DNA of 64,000 nucleotides from Sulfurospirillum sp. (GTDB taxonomy: Bacteria > Campylobacterota > Campylobacteria > Campylobacterales > Arcobacteraceae), in assembly GCA_030491005.1 (NCBI GenBank), contig JAKZMJ010000026.1:1-64000 (forward strand), in the 5' to 3' direction. This document shows, one piece after another, positions 1-10,044 of this stretch. A program made the translations under genes and the position numbers. Within the stretch, counting starts at the first letter, position 1, and every line of letters begins with the position of its first letter. The notes beneath the pieces were generated by a model, which was not told where the DNA came from, ran no database searches, and saw only the letters and a list, made by a program, of their open reading frames with translations.

Positions 1-576
1 AGATTATATCTTTTATGACTCAATTCTATTATTATTATTATTATTTAGCTTTTACTTATTTAAACTTTTTTAAGTTTTTACAAGTAAAAGCTTTTTTTTT
101 GTCTGGGATTTAGTTTTAGTTAACTGCTATGGTATTTATTAGTAATTAGATTAGCTTAATTAATGAAAATATTTGTGAAAAATATTTGTGATAGAATATC
201 AAAATCTACAATAGTAGGTCTTTGGTGTAAATATACCTAGTTAGATGTATAACTTATTTTATTATGCAAAAACTTGTAGTGAAATACGAGTACTTAAATT
301 TATCCATTCAATTTTACTAATTTTATTTTAATAAAACCTACATTCAACTCATAAGTGCAATAAATGTATATAAAATTATGTTCTATTTTTCTTAGGATTT
401 TATTGCGAAATCTTATTTTAGTGTACTTAGTAGACAATTATGCTAAAATTAATAAAAAAACAATATTATGAATAAGAAAAAAGATAAAGCACTATATAAT
501 AGTATTATAATTTTTATACGAAATGAATATGTCAATATAAAATAATTTTATTAAATTTTTAAAAATAAGGAAGATT
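1..576. other. Intergenic region with no gene seen
   Basis: No credible coding region was found on either strand. The left end holds an ATT trinucleotide run (about 28-45) and a terminator-like hairpin (separate entry). The rest is AT-rich and ends in the folE leader. A TATAAT-like box sits in the stretch about 491-505, a plausible folE promoter, and an AAGGAAG Shine-Dalgarno lies just before the folE start. Any gene belonging to the left terminator lies outside the window. Confidence 0.5.
47..100 (+). terminator. Rho-independent terminator-like hairpin
   Basis: An 11-bp stem, AGCTTTTACTT (47-57) pairing with AAGTAAAAGCT (82-92), is followed by a run of T to about 100. This is the classical intrinsic terminator layout and would end transcription entering from the left edge. 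The loop of about 24 nt contains further AAACTT/AAGTTT pairing that would extend the stem. Confidence 0.7.
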
Positions 577-1149
577 ATGAGTGAAATTTTAAAAATGGAA
601 ACTTCAATTCAAAATATCTTAGAATATGTTGGAGAAGATATAAATAGAGAAGGTTTAAAAGACACCCCAAATAGAGTTAGAAAAGCTTATGAATTTATGT
701 GTAGTGGTTATAAACAAAATGCAAAAGATATAATAGAACAAGCTTTATTTACTTCAACAAATCAAGAAATGGTTGTTATGAAAGATATAGAATTCTATTC
801 TATGTGTGAACATCATATCTTACCTATTTTTGGTAAAGTTCATGTAGCTTATATTCCAGATGGAAAAGTTATAGGACTTTCTAAAATACCAAGAATTATT
901 GATGTGTTTGCAAGAAGACTACAAATACAAGAACAATTAACAGAACAAATTTGTGATGCTTTAAATGAACATTTAAAACCAAAAGGAGTGGCTGTTATGA
1001 TAAATGCAAGACATATGTGTATGGAGATGAGAGGGGTAGAAAAAATATGTTCAACGACTGTAACATCTGCACTAAGAGGAATATTTAAAAAAGAGAAAAA
1101 AACAAAAGATGAATTTTTATCAATAGTTGCATCTTCATTTAATAAATAA
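577..1149 (+). CDS. folE: GTP cyclohydrolase I
   Basis: This 190-residue protein matches the usual length of bacterial FolE, the homodecameric cytosolic enzyme that converts GTP to 7,8-dihydroneopterin triphosphate, the first step of folate (and queuosine-type pterin) synthesis. Visible family signatures are the zinc ligands in MCEHH (Cys77, His80) and in HMCME (Cys148), and the [15 protein letters not shown] segment around residues 100-114. An AAGGAAG ribosome-binding site lies a few bases before the ATG. It is followed after 47 bp by a pabA/trpG amidotransferase gene, also of chorismate/folate chemistry, but that gap contains its own promoter-like sequence, so co-transcription is not certain. 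Confidence 0.96.
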   Translation: MSEILKMETSIQNILEYVGEDINREGLKDTPNRVRKAYEFMCSGYKQNAKDIIEQALFTSTNQEMVVMKDIEFYSMCEHHILPIFGKVHVAYIPDGKVIGLSKIPRIIDVFARRLQIQEQLTEQICDALNEHLKPKGVAVMINARHMCMEMRGVEKICSTTVTSALRGIFKKEKKTKDEFLSIVASSFNK

Positions 1150-1158
1150 ATATTAAAA

Positions 1159-1167
1159 TGTTATAAT
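1159..1167 (+). promoter_or_regulatory. Extended -10 promoter before trpG/pabA
   Basis: The sequence TGTTATAAT lies about 30 nt upstream of the ATG at 1197. The same extended -10 form recurs before several genes in this window (before 49745 and before each gene of the tandem array), consistent with the weak -35 dependence known for Campylobacterota sigma-70 promoters. Confidence 0.5.
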
Positions 1168-1196
1168 ACTGCACTTAATATAAGGAAAAAAGAAAA

Positions 1197-1766
1197 ATGA
1201 TTTTAATGATTGATAACTATGATAGTTTTACATATAATATTGTGCAGTATTGTATGCAATTAGGTGCAAACTTAAAAGTTATAAGAAACGATGAATTAAG
1301 TATAAAAGAAATTGAAAAATTAAATCCTTCAAAGATTATCATATCCCCAGGACCTTCCACTCCTGATAATGCAGGTATTTGTTTAGAACTTATAAAACAT
1401 TTTGCAGATAAACTACCAATACTTGGTATATGTTTGGGGCATCAAAGTATTGCACAAGTTTTTGGAGCAAAAATAATTCGTGCTAAAAATATGATGCACG
1501 GTAAAACATCTAAAATAAAAGTCATAAAAGATACTGTTTTATTTAAAGATATTCCAAAAGAATTTATACAAACAAGATATCATTCTTTAAGCGTACAAAA
1601 GGATAATCTACCTAACAATATTATAATTACATCACTTAGTTTAGATGATAATGAAATTATGTCTTTGGAGATTAAAGATAAGCAAATATATGCAGTTCAA
1701 TTTCATCCTGAGTCTATTATGAGCCAATACGGACATGAGATATTAAATAATTTTTTGAAAATATGA
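1197..1766 (+). CDS. Glutamine amidotransferase of anthranilate/aminodeoxychorismate synthase
   Basis: A 189-residue class I glutamine amidotransferase. It starts with the family signature MILMIDNYDSFTYN, has the oxyanion PGPSTP segment (about 51-56), the nucleophile elbow GICLGHQ (Cys79) and the catalytic His/Glu in FHPES (His170, Glu172). Such subunits pass ammonia to TrpE (anthranilate) or PabB (4-amino-4-deoxychorismate). The folE neighbour favours the folate role (pabA) but sequence alone does not separate pabA from trpG, and no trpE/pabB is in the window. Its stop overlaps the next start as ATGA. Confidence 0.9.
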   Translation: MILMIDNYDSFTYNIVQYCMQLGANLKVIRNDELSIKEIEKLNPSKIIISPGPSTPDNAGICLELIKHFADKLPILGICLGHQSIAQVFGAKIIRAKNMMHGKTSKIKVIKDTVLFKDIPKEFIQTRYHSLSVQKDNLPNNIIITSLSLDDNEIMSLEIKDKQIYAVQFHPESIMSQYGHEILNNFLKI

Positions 1767-2956
1767 TAAAAGAGCATTATTATAAGTATTTATTTTATAT
1801 AATATTTATTTTAGTTATAAGTATCTTACTTTTTGTATCAAATACTTTAAGTATTTCATATAAAGAAGCATTAAATGTTTTTATAAATCAATCAATGCTA
1901 TCTTATATTACAAAAAGTTCTATATATTTTTTCGGACAAAACGATTTTGCATTACGATTTCCTTTTATTGCTTTTTATATTTTAAGTGTTATTTTAATGT
2001 TTTTAATAACTAAAAATTATTTTAAATATGAATTCGATAGACTTATTTCCATTGTTTTATTTATGTCTTTACCAGGCTTATTAAGTGCTGCTTTATTAGT
2101 AAATAGTGCTGTTGTTGTGACTTTTTGTACCCTTTTATATATTTTTTATTATCAAAAAACAAATAAACATTGTTATATATTGTTAGTTCTTTTTTTATTT
2201 GTTGATAATTCATTTGCGATATTATTTTTTGCTTTATTTTTTTATGCAAGATATTCAAAAGATAAAACTCTTTTAATAGTTTCTTTTCTTCTTTTTATTT
2301 TATCTATGTATATTTATGGTTTTGATACAGGGGGTAAACCAAGAGGATTTTTCCTTAATATTTTTGCGATTTATGCGTCAATTTTTTCTCCTTTATTATT
2401 CATTTATTTTTTTTATTCAATGTATAAAATTGGCTTAAAAGGAGAAAAAAACTTAACTTGGCATATTTGTATGTCTGCACTTTTTTTATCTTTTTTATTT
2501 TCTTTTAGACAGTATATACCTATAGAAGACTATGCTCCTTATATTATTATTGCTATTCCTTTAATGGTTAAACTTTTTTTCCATACTCTTAGGATTAGAC
2601 TTCCACAATTTAGGCTTAGACATTATGTAATAACATTTTTTGTATTGCTAGTTTTAATGGTGAATATTTTTTTAACTTTGTTTAATAAACCAATTTATCT
2701 TATCTTAGATAATCCTAAAAAACATTTTGCTTTTCAATATCATTTTATCAAAGAACTAGCTTCTTTATTAAAAAAGAATAATATAAACAATATTGAATTT
2801 AAAGATAAAAACTTGGCATTAAGGTTAAAATTTTATGGAATAAATGAAGGTACAAAATATCTTTTATCAAAAAAAGAACTAGCTAGTTTTGATAAAAAAC
2901 TTGTAATTTCTTATCATAAAAAAGATTTATTTACTGTATATTTAATCAAACAGTAG
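1763..2956 (+). CDS. Membrane glycosyltransferase-like protein (ArnT/PMT_2 type)
   Basis: A 397-residue polytopic membrane protein with roughly ten hydrophobic segments. The N-terminal loop (an acidic EALNVF segment, then IYFFGQNDFALRFPF) resembles the first periplasmic loop of GT39-like undecaprenyl/dolichyl-phosphate sugar transferases of the ArnT/PMT_2 group. A short soluble tail (about 320-397) follows the last membrane segment. The start overlaps the amidotransferase stop (ATGA) and the stop shares one base with the next GTG start, so the three genes are probably one operon. The substrate cannot be read from the sequence; the family assignment is moderate. Confidence 0.6.
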   Translation: MIKEHYYKYLFYIIFILVISILLFVSNTLSISYKEALNVFINQSMLSYITKSSIYFFGQNDFALRFPFIAFYILSVILMFLITKNYFKYEFDRLISIVLFMSLPGLLSAALLVNSAVVVTFCTLLYIFYYQKTNKHCYILLVLFLFVDNSFAILFFALFFYARYSKDKTLLIVSFLLFILSMYIYGFDTGGKPRGFFLNIFAIYASIFSPLLFIYFFYSMYKIGLKGEKNLTWHICMSALFLSFLFSFRQYIPIEDYAPYIIIAIPLMVKLFFHTLRIRLPQFRLRHYVITFFVLLVLMVNIFLTLFNKPIYLILDNPKKHFAFQYHFIKELASLLKKNNINNIEFKDKNLALRLKFYGINEGTKYLLSKKELASFDKKLVISYHKKDLFTVYLIKQ

Positions 2957-3570
2957 TGAAACAATCTTTTTTATTAATTGAGTTAATTTTTGTCATTGTA
3001 TTATTAAGCATACTTAGTTCATTTTTTATTCCTAAAAAAATCAACAATGATTTAGTATATGCTAGTAAAACAATATTGCTTTACTTAAAACAAGTAAGAT
3101 ATAAAGCATTAATTGATGATAAATATGATTTAAATAATAAGCTATGGCATAAGCAAAGATGGACTCTAAAGTTTTTTAGATGTAAAAAAAGTATAGGAGG
3201 TTTGTATTATGTTATTTATAGTGATACAAATAATACGGGACATCCAAATCAAAATGAAAGCTTAAAAGATGCCTTGAGTAGTAAATATATTTATTCTTCA
3301 AATTATTGCAAGGCTAATAATAAAAATAGTAAATATGTACTTTTAACACAAGAATTTGGTATTAGCAATGTGAAATTATCATGCAATAAAACTTCAAGCT
3401 TGGGACAAATATCTTTTGGAAATGATGGCAAAATATATTCAAGGCTTAGTAATAAAGAAAATGAATATGATAAATATGAAATCATAAAAAGCTGTACTTT
3501 AAAGCTTTATCATACAAATGGCACTTACAAAAATATTTATTTAGAGCCAAAAACTTCTTTTGTATTTTAA
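2956..3570 (+). CDS. Prepilin-like protein with N-terminal methylation motif
   Basis: A 204-residue protein starting at GTG and overlapping the preceding stop by one base. Residues 1-25 form a type IV prepilin-like leader: a short positive start, then SFLLIELIFVIVLLSIL with Glu at mature position +5. Pre-peptidase cleavage would fall before Phe5; the usual Gly at -1 is replaced by Ser. The globular part contains several cysteines and pseudopilin-like beta-rich sequence. It is probably a minor pseudopilin of a type II secretion/type IV pilus-like machine, but no other pilus genes are nearby. It ends convergently with the heptosyltransferase gene. Confidence 0.65.
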   Translation: MKQSFLLIELIFVIVLLSILSSFFIPKKINNDLVYASKTILLYLKQVRYKALIDDKYDLNNKLWHKQRWTLKFFRCKKSIGGLYYVIYSDTNNTGHPNQNESLKDALSSKYIYSSNYCKANNKNSKYVLLTQEFGISNVKLSCNKTSSLGQISFGNDGKIYSRLSNKENEYDKYEIIKSCTLKLYHTNGTYKNIYLEPKTSFVF

Positions 3571-3603
3571 GATATTTGGAATAATCCAAGTGTCATATAA
3601 GTT

Positions 3604-4578
3604 TTATTCAAGCAAAGTTTTTAATTTATTTTCTATTTTTTTATAAAATGCTTCATCATAATTATCAGGAATATTAAAATTATTTTGATTTTCTTTTAGA
3701 TTAATTGTAGCCCATCTTTTAGAACTTGCAAATAAACTATTTCCAAAGAATGAAATAGTTTTAATATTAACAGCACCTGCAAGGTGCATAGGACCAGTTG
3801 ATGTACTAATGAATAAGTCAAAATTACAAAGTAATTTACAAAAATCAATCAAAGATAATTTTGAATCATATAAGATGACATCAAAATCAATTTTACTTTT
3901 AATATATTCTTTATTTTTAAAATCATCAGGACCAAAAGTAAATATAATTTTTATGCCATCTTGTAAAGAAATATTTTTTGCAAGTTTTATATAATCATCA
4001 AGTAATAAATTCCCATCACTACTGCCACCACAACCAGAGTGAAAAACTATATATTTGTCTTTGTCTTTGTCTTTAATTTGATACTTGTTTTTAAAAAGTT
4101 CAAATTGTTTACTTGTTTCATCTTTAGTAAAATTTAAAATAGGTTTTGTAAAATTTAAAGATATATTATCATCATAAGCTTTTAATAAAAGTATATTATA
4201 TTCATATTCAGTTTTTTCTACTTTGCTTCTTCTTTGTTTAATCGAATAATTAGAAAATATTTGTGCGATTTTACTAGCAGGTGCATATCTTTTTTTTATT
4301 CCTGCTAATAGTAAAGTAAGGGCTAGTTTTGTATGCGTAAATGCACAAAAACTTATATCAATATTTTTACTTTTTATAAGTTTTACTAAATCAAATAAGT
4401 TATCTTTATATAAAATCACATCATCAATAAAATCTATACTTTGAGCAAATTCATAATTAGTTTTTGATACTAAAACTATGATTTTATCATCTTTAAAAAA
4501 ATCCTTGGCAATTTTTATCATAGGCAAAGCTAAAACAAAATCTCCTATTTTATCATCTCTTGTGATTAATATATTCAC
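3604..4578 (-). CDS. Glycosyltransferase family 9 (heptosyltransferase-like)
   Basis: A 324-residue cytosolic glycosyltransferase. The N-terminus (MNILITRDDKIGDFVLALP) and the C-terminal donor-site segment (FISTSTGPMHLAGAV, then TISFFGNS) are the standard GT9 signatures of WaaC/WaaF/WaaQ heptosyltransferases, which add heptose to the LPS/LOS core at the inner membrane. Length is normal for the family. Its start overlaps the stop of the upstream kinase gene by four bases (ATGA), so both act together in core assembly. Which heptose is added cannot be decided. The run of Lys/Asp residues near 180-190 comes from a short tandem repeat in the DNA (about 4055-4075). Confidence 0.88.
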   Translation of the reverse strand: MNILITRDDKIGDFVLALPMIKIAKDFFKDDKIIVLVSKTNYEFAQSIDFIDDVILYKDNLFDLVKLIKSKNIDISFCAFTHTKLALTLLLAGIKKRYAPASKIAQIFSNYSIKQRRSKVEKTEYEYNILLLKAYDDNISLNFTKPILNFTKDETSKQFELFKNKYQIKDKDKDKYIVFHSGCGGSSDGNLLLDDYIKLAKNISLQDGIKIIFTFGPDDFKNKEYIKSKIDFDVILYDSKLSLIDFCKLLCNFDLFISTSTGPMHLAGAVNIKTISFFGNSLFASSKRWATINLKENQNNFNIPDNYDEAFYKKIENKLKTLLE

Positions 4579-5327
4579 TTTATCTTAGCTTTTATTTTTC
4601 TCTTAAGTAAAACAAAATCTTGTAGTTTTTTATTTGCTTTTTTTAAAATACCTAAGGCAATATCTTCTTTAATATCGGCAAGTTTTGCATAATATTTAGC
4701 TATAAGTTTTGAAGCTTCATCATCTAACCATAAATTAGCAAAGTTTCCTAAGGCTAAAGCTAAATTTACTTTTTTAAATTCCATTCTATTTATATCTACA
4801 AGACAAAATTCAAAATCATCATCATCTTTTTTTAAAACTAAGATATTACCAGCTGAATAATCTTTATGATAAACTCCTTTTTGATGGAGATTATAAGTAA
4901 AAGATACAAATTGTTCTAAGATTATTTCTCTATTTTTTAAATTTTTATTTCTTAAAGGTTCTCGTATAGTATAATCATAGTCATATTTTTTTGATACAAA
5001 AAAACTTTTCTTAAATAAAAAACCATCATAAAATTCAATATATCCTATAGGCAAAGGAGTATTTATCTTTAAAGTTTGTAATTTTTTTGCATTTAAAAAT
5101 GACTTTTTAGCTTTTGAACTTCTAAAAAAAGTATAAACAATCTGATTGAGGCTATTTGGTATTTTAAAAGCTTTTACTATTGTTTGTATATTTGCATACT
5201 CTATGATTTTTAATTCATTTCTAGCTTTATGAATAGTATGTGAATTATTTTTAAAGTGATTTTTAATATCCAATAAAAAATCTTCAAAACCCTCATTATG
5301 CTTACTTATCTCATATTTTGTATTCAA
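4575..5327 (-). CDS. LPS core kinase-like protein (WaaP/InaA/Kdo kinase family)
   Basis: A 250-residue protein kinase-like fold protein. The catalytic loop GVYHKDYSAGNILV (about residues 150-163) and the metal-binding LVDINRMEF (about 176-184) match the HxDxxxxN and D(F/I)xR motifs of lipopolysaccharide kinases that phosphorylate core heptose or Kdo with ATP. It lies directly upstream of, and overlaps by four bases, the heptosyltransferase gene, which supports a role in LOS core decoration. The 264 bp upstream of its start hold only a possible small coding remnant on the minus strand (about 5445-5545), without a usable start codon. Confidence 0.8.
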   Translation of the reverse strand: MNTKYEISKHNEGFEDFLLDIKNHFKNNSHTIHKARNELKIIEYANIQTIVKAFKIPNSLNQIVYTFFRSSKAKKSFLNAKKLQTLKINTPLPIGYIEFYDGFLFKKSFFVSKKYDYDYTIREPLRNKNLKNREIILEQFVSFTYNLHQKGVYHKDYSAGNILVLKKDDDDFEFCLVDINRMEFKKVNLALALGNFANLWLDDEASKLIAKYYAKLADIKEDIALGILKKANKKLQDFVLLKRKIKAKIK

Positions 5328-5591
5328 TACTTTCCTTTTAAAAAAGATGTAATTTAAAGACTTTCATATAGCTCGTAAGAATGCTATAAGCACTATGATT
5401 ATAAGTATTTTATACTATTTCAGTTATCTTTTACTACTTCTTATAAATAACACTTAGTATATCTAATTTTGATATAATGATATTATAAACTTCATCTAGC
5501 TCCATTCCAAGATATTCCTCAAGTATATATTCTTTAACACTATATTACTAATTTGAAGATGAGATAAATATGATTATTGTAAATTTTATAA

Positions 5592-8500
5592 CTATAAGCT
5601 TTTCTCAAAATCATCGCAAATCTTATCAACTATATCATTTGTATTTTTCTTAAAAAATACCCATTCTAAGCCTTTCTTTCTTCGTAAAATACTTCTATAA
5701 ATAATATTAAATACTCGATAAACTTCACTTTCATCAAATCCTACTGCATTTATCTTTGCTTTTAAATCATTAAAGTCTTTATGTACTTTTATCATCTCAA
5801 AAAACTCATCTATTTGCAGTTGAAAATCTTCTATAAGTTTACCAATATCTGCCTCTTCTTCATTTCTCTTTTCAATGATTGCTAATATATCATATTTATA
5901 TGGTTTTGCATTGCATTCCCTATTTTCTCCACTTGATGGTGGTTTATGTGGTTTTATCTTTTTACCATTTGGGACTTCTATGATGCCTATTTTGTTATCA
6001 AAATATATCAGCACTTCGTCTGTACTTTCATCTGTTTTATTTAATGTATTGTAAATACTACTATATCTTCTAAAAAATTCTAAAAAACAATCCTCTGTAT
6101 ATTTTTTATCAAAGTCTATTATATACTCAACAAGTCCTAATATATGGAAATATTTATTTATTTTTTTCTTTAATTCTTTAGCTTTATCAGGATTAGAGTG
6201 TATAAATTTTTCAAAGCTATTTTCTAAATCCATAAATTTATTTGGATCTGCTTTTTTATCATTGCATAATTTTATGAAAAATGAAAAATACTCTTTATAG
6301 ATATTTATCTTTTTCAATTCATTATAAATTGTATGAAGTTTGTTCAACTCTCCTAATGGGTCAAAATCACTTACAACAACATCTGAAAAATGCTCAAAGG
6401 CTTCTTTAATATTAGAACTATTTACATTTTTATATGAAAAATCAACTATTTTACAATCTGTTTTATGCTTAGTGGTTCTATTTACTCTTGATATAGTTTG
6501 AATAGCACTAATCCCTTTGACCTCTTTATCTAAAAAAAGTGTATGAAGTTTTGGTTCATCAAATCCTGTTTGTAATTTATCTACAACTATAATAATTCCA
6601 TTTTTTGATTCTTGAAAATTTTGTAATACTTTAGCCTCATTAAGTCCCTCATTTAGATTTTTTGCATTTAATTCATATTGTGAAGAGCTATATACTACAA
6701 ATATTGGTGCATCTTTAAATCTAGCATATTTTTTATCTTCCACTATTGTTTTAAAATGCTCTTCTATTTTTTCTTTATACATTTGTGCTGATTTTATAGA
6801 AGTAGTTGCCAACATAGCTTTAGCTGTTCCTCTTATTTGTTTATATACCACTTGTACAAGATTTTGTACTATATGTTTAGCAATTGCATCTATTCGTTCA
6901 AGATTTTCATATATGGCTTTTTTTGATATTTTAAATTGCACATCTTCATCATTTGTTCTAAACCCCTCTAATTCATCATCAGGTAATTCAAAATACATTT
7001 TAGCTGATACACTTACAATCCCGTTTAATGGGTTTAAGATATAACCATCTTCTATAGCTTCTCTCATAGTATAACTATCAAAAGGTTTCCATAATCTCTC
7101 CCCCTGTGCATATCTGTTAAACTCTCCAAATCTTGCCAATGTCGTATCGCTAGGCGTTGCTGTAAAACCTATGATTAGATTTTTTTTATGTTGTACATCT
7201 GTTTTTTCTTCTTTTTTATCAAAGCTAGTCTGTATCTCATCAAAAGTACTTGTTAAGTTTTCATTTTGGTTACCACTATTTGACCTATGTATCTCATCTA
7301 TTAGAAATACTACTCGTAAGCTTTTTAGTTTTTCAATCGTATCAGATTCTAAGATACTAGACATATCCCCAAATTTTTGAAGATTTACTATTACTAATCT
7401 TGTATCATCATTTAAAGCTTTTTGAAATGTAGGTTTATTGTGTGCTTCTAAATACATCTTACTATTTATATTCATATTAAACATTTTTGTACTTAGTTGA
7501 TCTCTTAATTGTACTCTATCAACTATTATCATAACTTTATCATAGATATATTTACCATCTTTTTTAAGGTCTTTTAGTTGTAGTGCACTCCAACCTATGA
7601 TATTACTTTTGCCAAATCCTGCGGCGTACTGCAAAAGTAGTGAATATATATTTTTATTGTTTTGGTAGCTCAATCTTTTGTTAATAAGTTCATCTCTTTT
7701 AGACTCTGGAATATCTTTTAATTGTTCTTCAAGTTTACTTATAAAATAATCAGGCTCATTTTCGTGTTCTAAAAACTCATCAATTTTAGACATAATCTTA
7801 TCTACACCAAATTTCTGTTTTGGTCGTGGGCTAATTAGATGACCTTTTTCATTTTTTAGTATCTTTTCATTTTTATCTCTGATAACTTCTCGCTCAATAA
7901 AATTATAATAAAGTATCTCTTTTTCAATCATCTTTTTTGTAAAATGTGCTTTAAATACTTCTATTAGTTTATCTTGCTTTCTCTCATAACTTTTAACATC
8001 TTTAATCAGGGGATATGGCTTAAAGCTTTTTTTAGCATTTAGTTTATATTGTTCATAGTCATATGTACCATCTTTAAAAGACTTTTGTATCTCATCAAAA
8101 TATTTACTAATATCTCTTATGATAAAAGTATCTTTTATATCTGTAGTACTTATGCTTATAGATTTTTCAAACACCTTTAAAAAATCTTTTCTAAGCTCCA
8201 AAGCTTCTTTTTCATTTAGCTTATAATTTTTTACAATTTCAAGATAAGATATAACAGCTTCTTGATAATCCTTTATAACTTTTCCTATACCATTTTTTTT
8301 TGCATTTTGGTTTGTATAGTTTGATTTAAGCTCGTTATATCCTAAATAAATACCATTTACAAAAAGAGATAAATCTGGGCGAAGTGACAATACTTTTTTC
8401 TCTTTATAATTAAACTTATAAGGCAATTCTTGAACTACTGAAAAAATATTTTGCTCAAAGTCTTCATCATCTTTTATCATACTTCCACTACGATTAAATA

Positions 8501-8825
8501 AATAAAACTTCAAACCCTCAAAAGTAAATGAGCTATTGTTATGATTTAAAAATAGTGCCATATTTCTAAAATCTTTTATTTTGCTTTGCAAAAATTTTAT
8601 AAGTTTTAAACACATTTTAGGTTTGTCGTTTTTAAACTTTTTGAGTAGTTTTTTGTAGTTATCTTTGTTGATATTACTTGTACTTAAAAACTCACATAAA
8701 TCAGATTCTATGATAAGTGAATTTTCATCTATAGTATTTGCTTTTACTTCTTTGTATCCTAAACCATCCACCTTATTGGTAAAAAATGGGATTAAAAATT
8801 TATCTTGTAAATGTTGTTCATTCAT
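5592..8825 (-). CDS. hsdR: Type I restriction enzyme, R (motor/nuclease) subunit
   Basis: A 1077-residue protein of normal HsdR size. The N-terminal nuclease domain carries a PD...E-x-K motif (RPDLSLFVNG then YNELKSN, about residues 150-170). The SF2 translocase follows, with Walker A in AAGFGKSN (about 400), the DEIH box (about 508) and motif III GFTATPS (about 555). Helicase domain 2 includes LQTGFDEP and QTISRVNRT. With HsdM and HsdS it cleaves unmodified DNA after translocation. It is the last gene of the hsdM-hsdS-hsdR operon and begins one base after the hsdS stop. No frameshift is visible, so the system looks intact. Confidence 0.95.
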   Translation of the reverse strand: MNEQHLQDKFLIPFFTNKVDGLGYKEVKANTIDENSLIIESDLCEFLSTSNINKDNYKKLLKKFKNDKPKMCLKLIKFLQSKIKDFRNMALFLNHNNSSFTFEGLKFYLFNRSGSMIKDDEDFEQNIFSVVQELPYKFNYKEKKVLSLRPDLSLFVNGIYLGYNELKSNYTNQNAKKNGIGKVIKDYQEAVISYLEIVKNYKLNEKEALELRKDFLKVFEKSISISTTDIKDTFIIRDISKYFDEIQKSFKDGTYDYEQYKLNAKKSFKPYPLIKDVKSYERKQDKLIEVFKAHFTKKMIEKEILYYNFIEREVIRDKNEKILKNEKGHLISPRPKQKFGVDKIMSKIDEFLEHENEPDYFISKLEEQLKDIPESKRDELINKRLSYQNNKNIYSLLLQYAAGFGKSNIIGWSALQLKDLKKDGKYIYDKVMIIVDRVQLRDQLSTKMFNMNINSKMYLEAHNKPTFQKALNDDTRLVIVNLQKFGDMSSILESDTIEKLKSLRVVFLIDEIHRSNSGNQNENLTSTFDEIQTSFDKKEEKTDVQHKKNLIIGFTATPSDTTLARFGEFNRYAQGERLWKPFDSYTMREAIEDGYILNPLNGIVSVSAKMYFELPDDELEGFRTNDEDVQFKISKKAIYENLERIDAIAKHIVQNLVQVVYKQIRGTAKAMLATTSIKSAQMYKEKIEEHFKTIVEDKKYARFKDAPIFVVYSSSQYELNAKNLNEGLNEAKVLQNFQESKNGIIIVVDKLQTGFDEPKLHTLFLDKEVKGISAIQTISRVNRTTKHKTDCKIVDFSYKNVNSSNIKEAFEHFSDVVVSDFDPLGELNKLHTIYNELKKINIYKEYFSFFIKLCNDKKADPNKFMDLENSFEKFIHSNPDKAKELKKKINKYFHILGLVEYIIDFDKKYTEDCFLEFFRRYSSIYNTLNKTDESTDEVLIYFDNKIGIIEVPNGKKIKPHKPPSSGENRECNAKPYKYDILAIIEKRNEEEADIGKLIEDFQLQIDEFFEMIKVHKDFNDLKAKINAVGFDESEVYRVFNIIYRSILRRKKGLEWVFFKKNTNDIVDKICDDFEKSL

Positions 8826-8826
8826 A

Positions 8827-10044
8827 TTATGCTACCTTTATTTTACCTGTTACGGTATCGTTTATAAGTGTTTTTCTAAACTCTTTTAGGAGTGCTATTT
8901 TAGTTTTGATTGTTTTTGTAATATTATCTATTATTAAAACTTTTTCATCAAGATATGAAACTATTTTTATTTGTTCTTCTAAGGGTGGAATATTTAAAAA
9001 AGAGTTAAACCACATCTCTTTATTTAAACTTGCAATAAAATCTCCATTTGAAATTTGATTTATTTGAAATTTTATATCTTCTAAACAATACCAAATAAAC
9101 TTTATATCTATTTTTTTACTTAATCTCACAAGTTGTACTACATTTGTAAACATAGAGTTAAGTTTTGGGATATGTACAAATCCATCGCCATTTCTAGCTA
9201 TTAAAATATCATTATTTTTAGTTCTTTTTCTATCAGGAAAATTATCAAAGTTTGATAATACTGGATTTTTACCTGCTGTATATGTTAGTTCATTTCCACT
9301 ATCCCAATAACTAACATCAATAACCTCTCCACCTATAGTATAAGTTATAAAATCTTTTAATCTTTTAGTTTCAAATATTACACCATTTTCAACACCCCTT
9401 AAAACAGTTTCATTTATAAGAGTTTGTTTTAACTCTTTGTATTTTAAAGATTTTTGTTCAAGTAGTTTTATCTCTTTATCTATCTTTTGTGTTTGAGTGT
9501 CTAAGTAAGAGGCTATTTTTGTTTGGGTTTTTAGGGGTGGCAATGATGTAAAAAAATTGTTTAATTTATCTAAATGTAAATTTGTAACTGAATTTGTTTT
9601 TGCATGTATTTTATATTGTTCAAACATTGTACTTGATAAAAACATATAATATAAAAATGTATTCTTTACTTGTTTATTAAGTTTCATTAAACATAAACTA
9701 ACATAAATACTTATTTCAGTATCAAAATTTATTATGAATGGAATCCCTATAGTTCCATTTTTAGAAAGTAATAAATCTCCTTTTTTAGGATAACATCTTT
9801 GTTTTAGCTGATTGTGTGCATCTACTGAAATATATTTAGATTTTAATATATCAAAATTATTTCTAGTAATATCATTTACTGCTAAGAAATTAATACCATT
9901 ATCTGTATATGTTGGTGTAAAATGTATTCCATCAATTAAAAGTTTTGTTATTTCTTTCAATCTCTTAACACCCCACTCACTAGGAATATCCCCTAACCAA
10001 TCTAATCCACTATCTTTATAGCTATCATATTTATCAAATATCAT
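8827..10044 (-). CDS. hsdS: Type I restriction-modification specificity subunit
   Basis: A 405-residue HsdS with the usual two target-recognition domains. TRD1 begins with WLGDIPSEWGVKRLKE near the N-terminus and is closed by a conserved helix (PPLKTQTKIASYLDTQTQKI, about 175-195). TRD2 ends with the parallel PPLEEQIKIVSYLDEK helix (about 355-370). The two long helices set spacing between the half-sites of the bipartite target. The ATG overlaps the hsdM stop by four bases. The recognition sequence cannot be predicted from the protein alone. Confidence 0.94.
   Translation of the reverse strand: MIFDKYDSYKDSGLDWLGDIPSEWGVKRLKEITKLLIDGIHFTPTYTDNGINFLAVNDITRNNFDILKSKYISVDAHNQLKQRCYPKKGDLLLSKNGTIGIPFIINFDTEISIYVSLCLMKLNKQVKNTFLYYMFLSSTMFEQYKIHAKTNSVTNLHLDKLNNFFTSLPPLKTQTKIASYLDTQTQKIDKEIKLLEQKSLKYKELKQTLINETVLRGVENGVIFETKRLKDFITYTIGGEVIDVSYWDSGNELTYTAGKNPVLSNFDNFPDRKRTKNNDILIARNGDGFVHIPKLNSMFTNVVQLVRLSKKIDIKFIWYCLEDIKFQINQISNGDFIASLNKEMWFNSFLNIPPLEEQIKIVSYLDEKVLIIDNITKTIKTKIALLKEFRKTLINDTVTGKIKVA

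Noticed and set aside
5445-5545. A small gene on the minus strand reading EYILEEYLGMELDEVYNIII
   Set aside because: It has no usable start codon after the upstream stop; at best it is a remnant and no family could be assigned.
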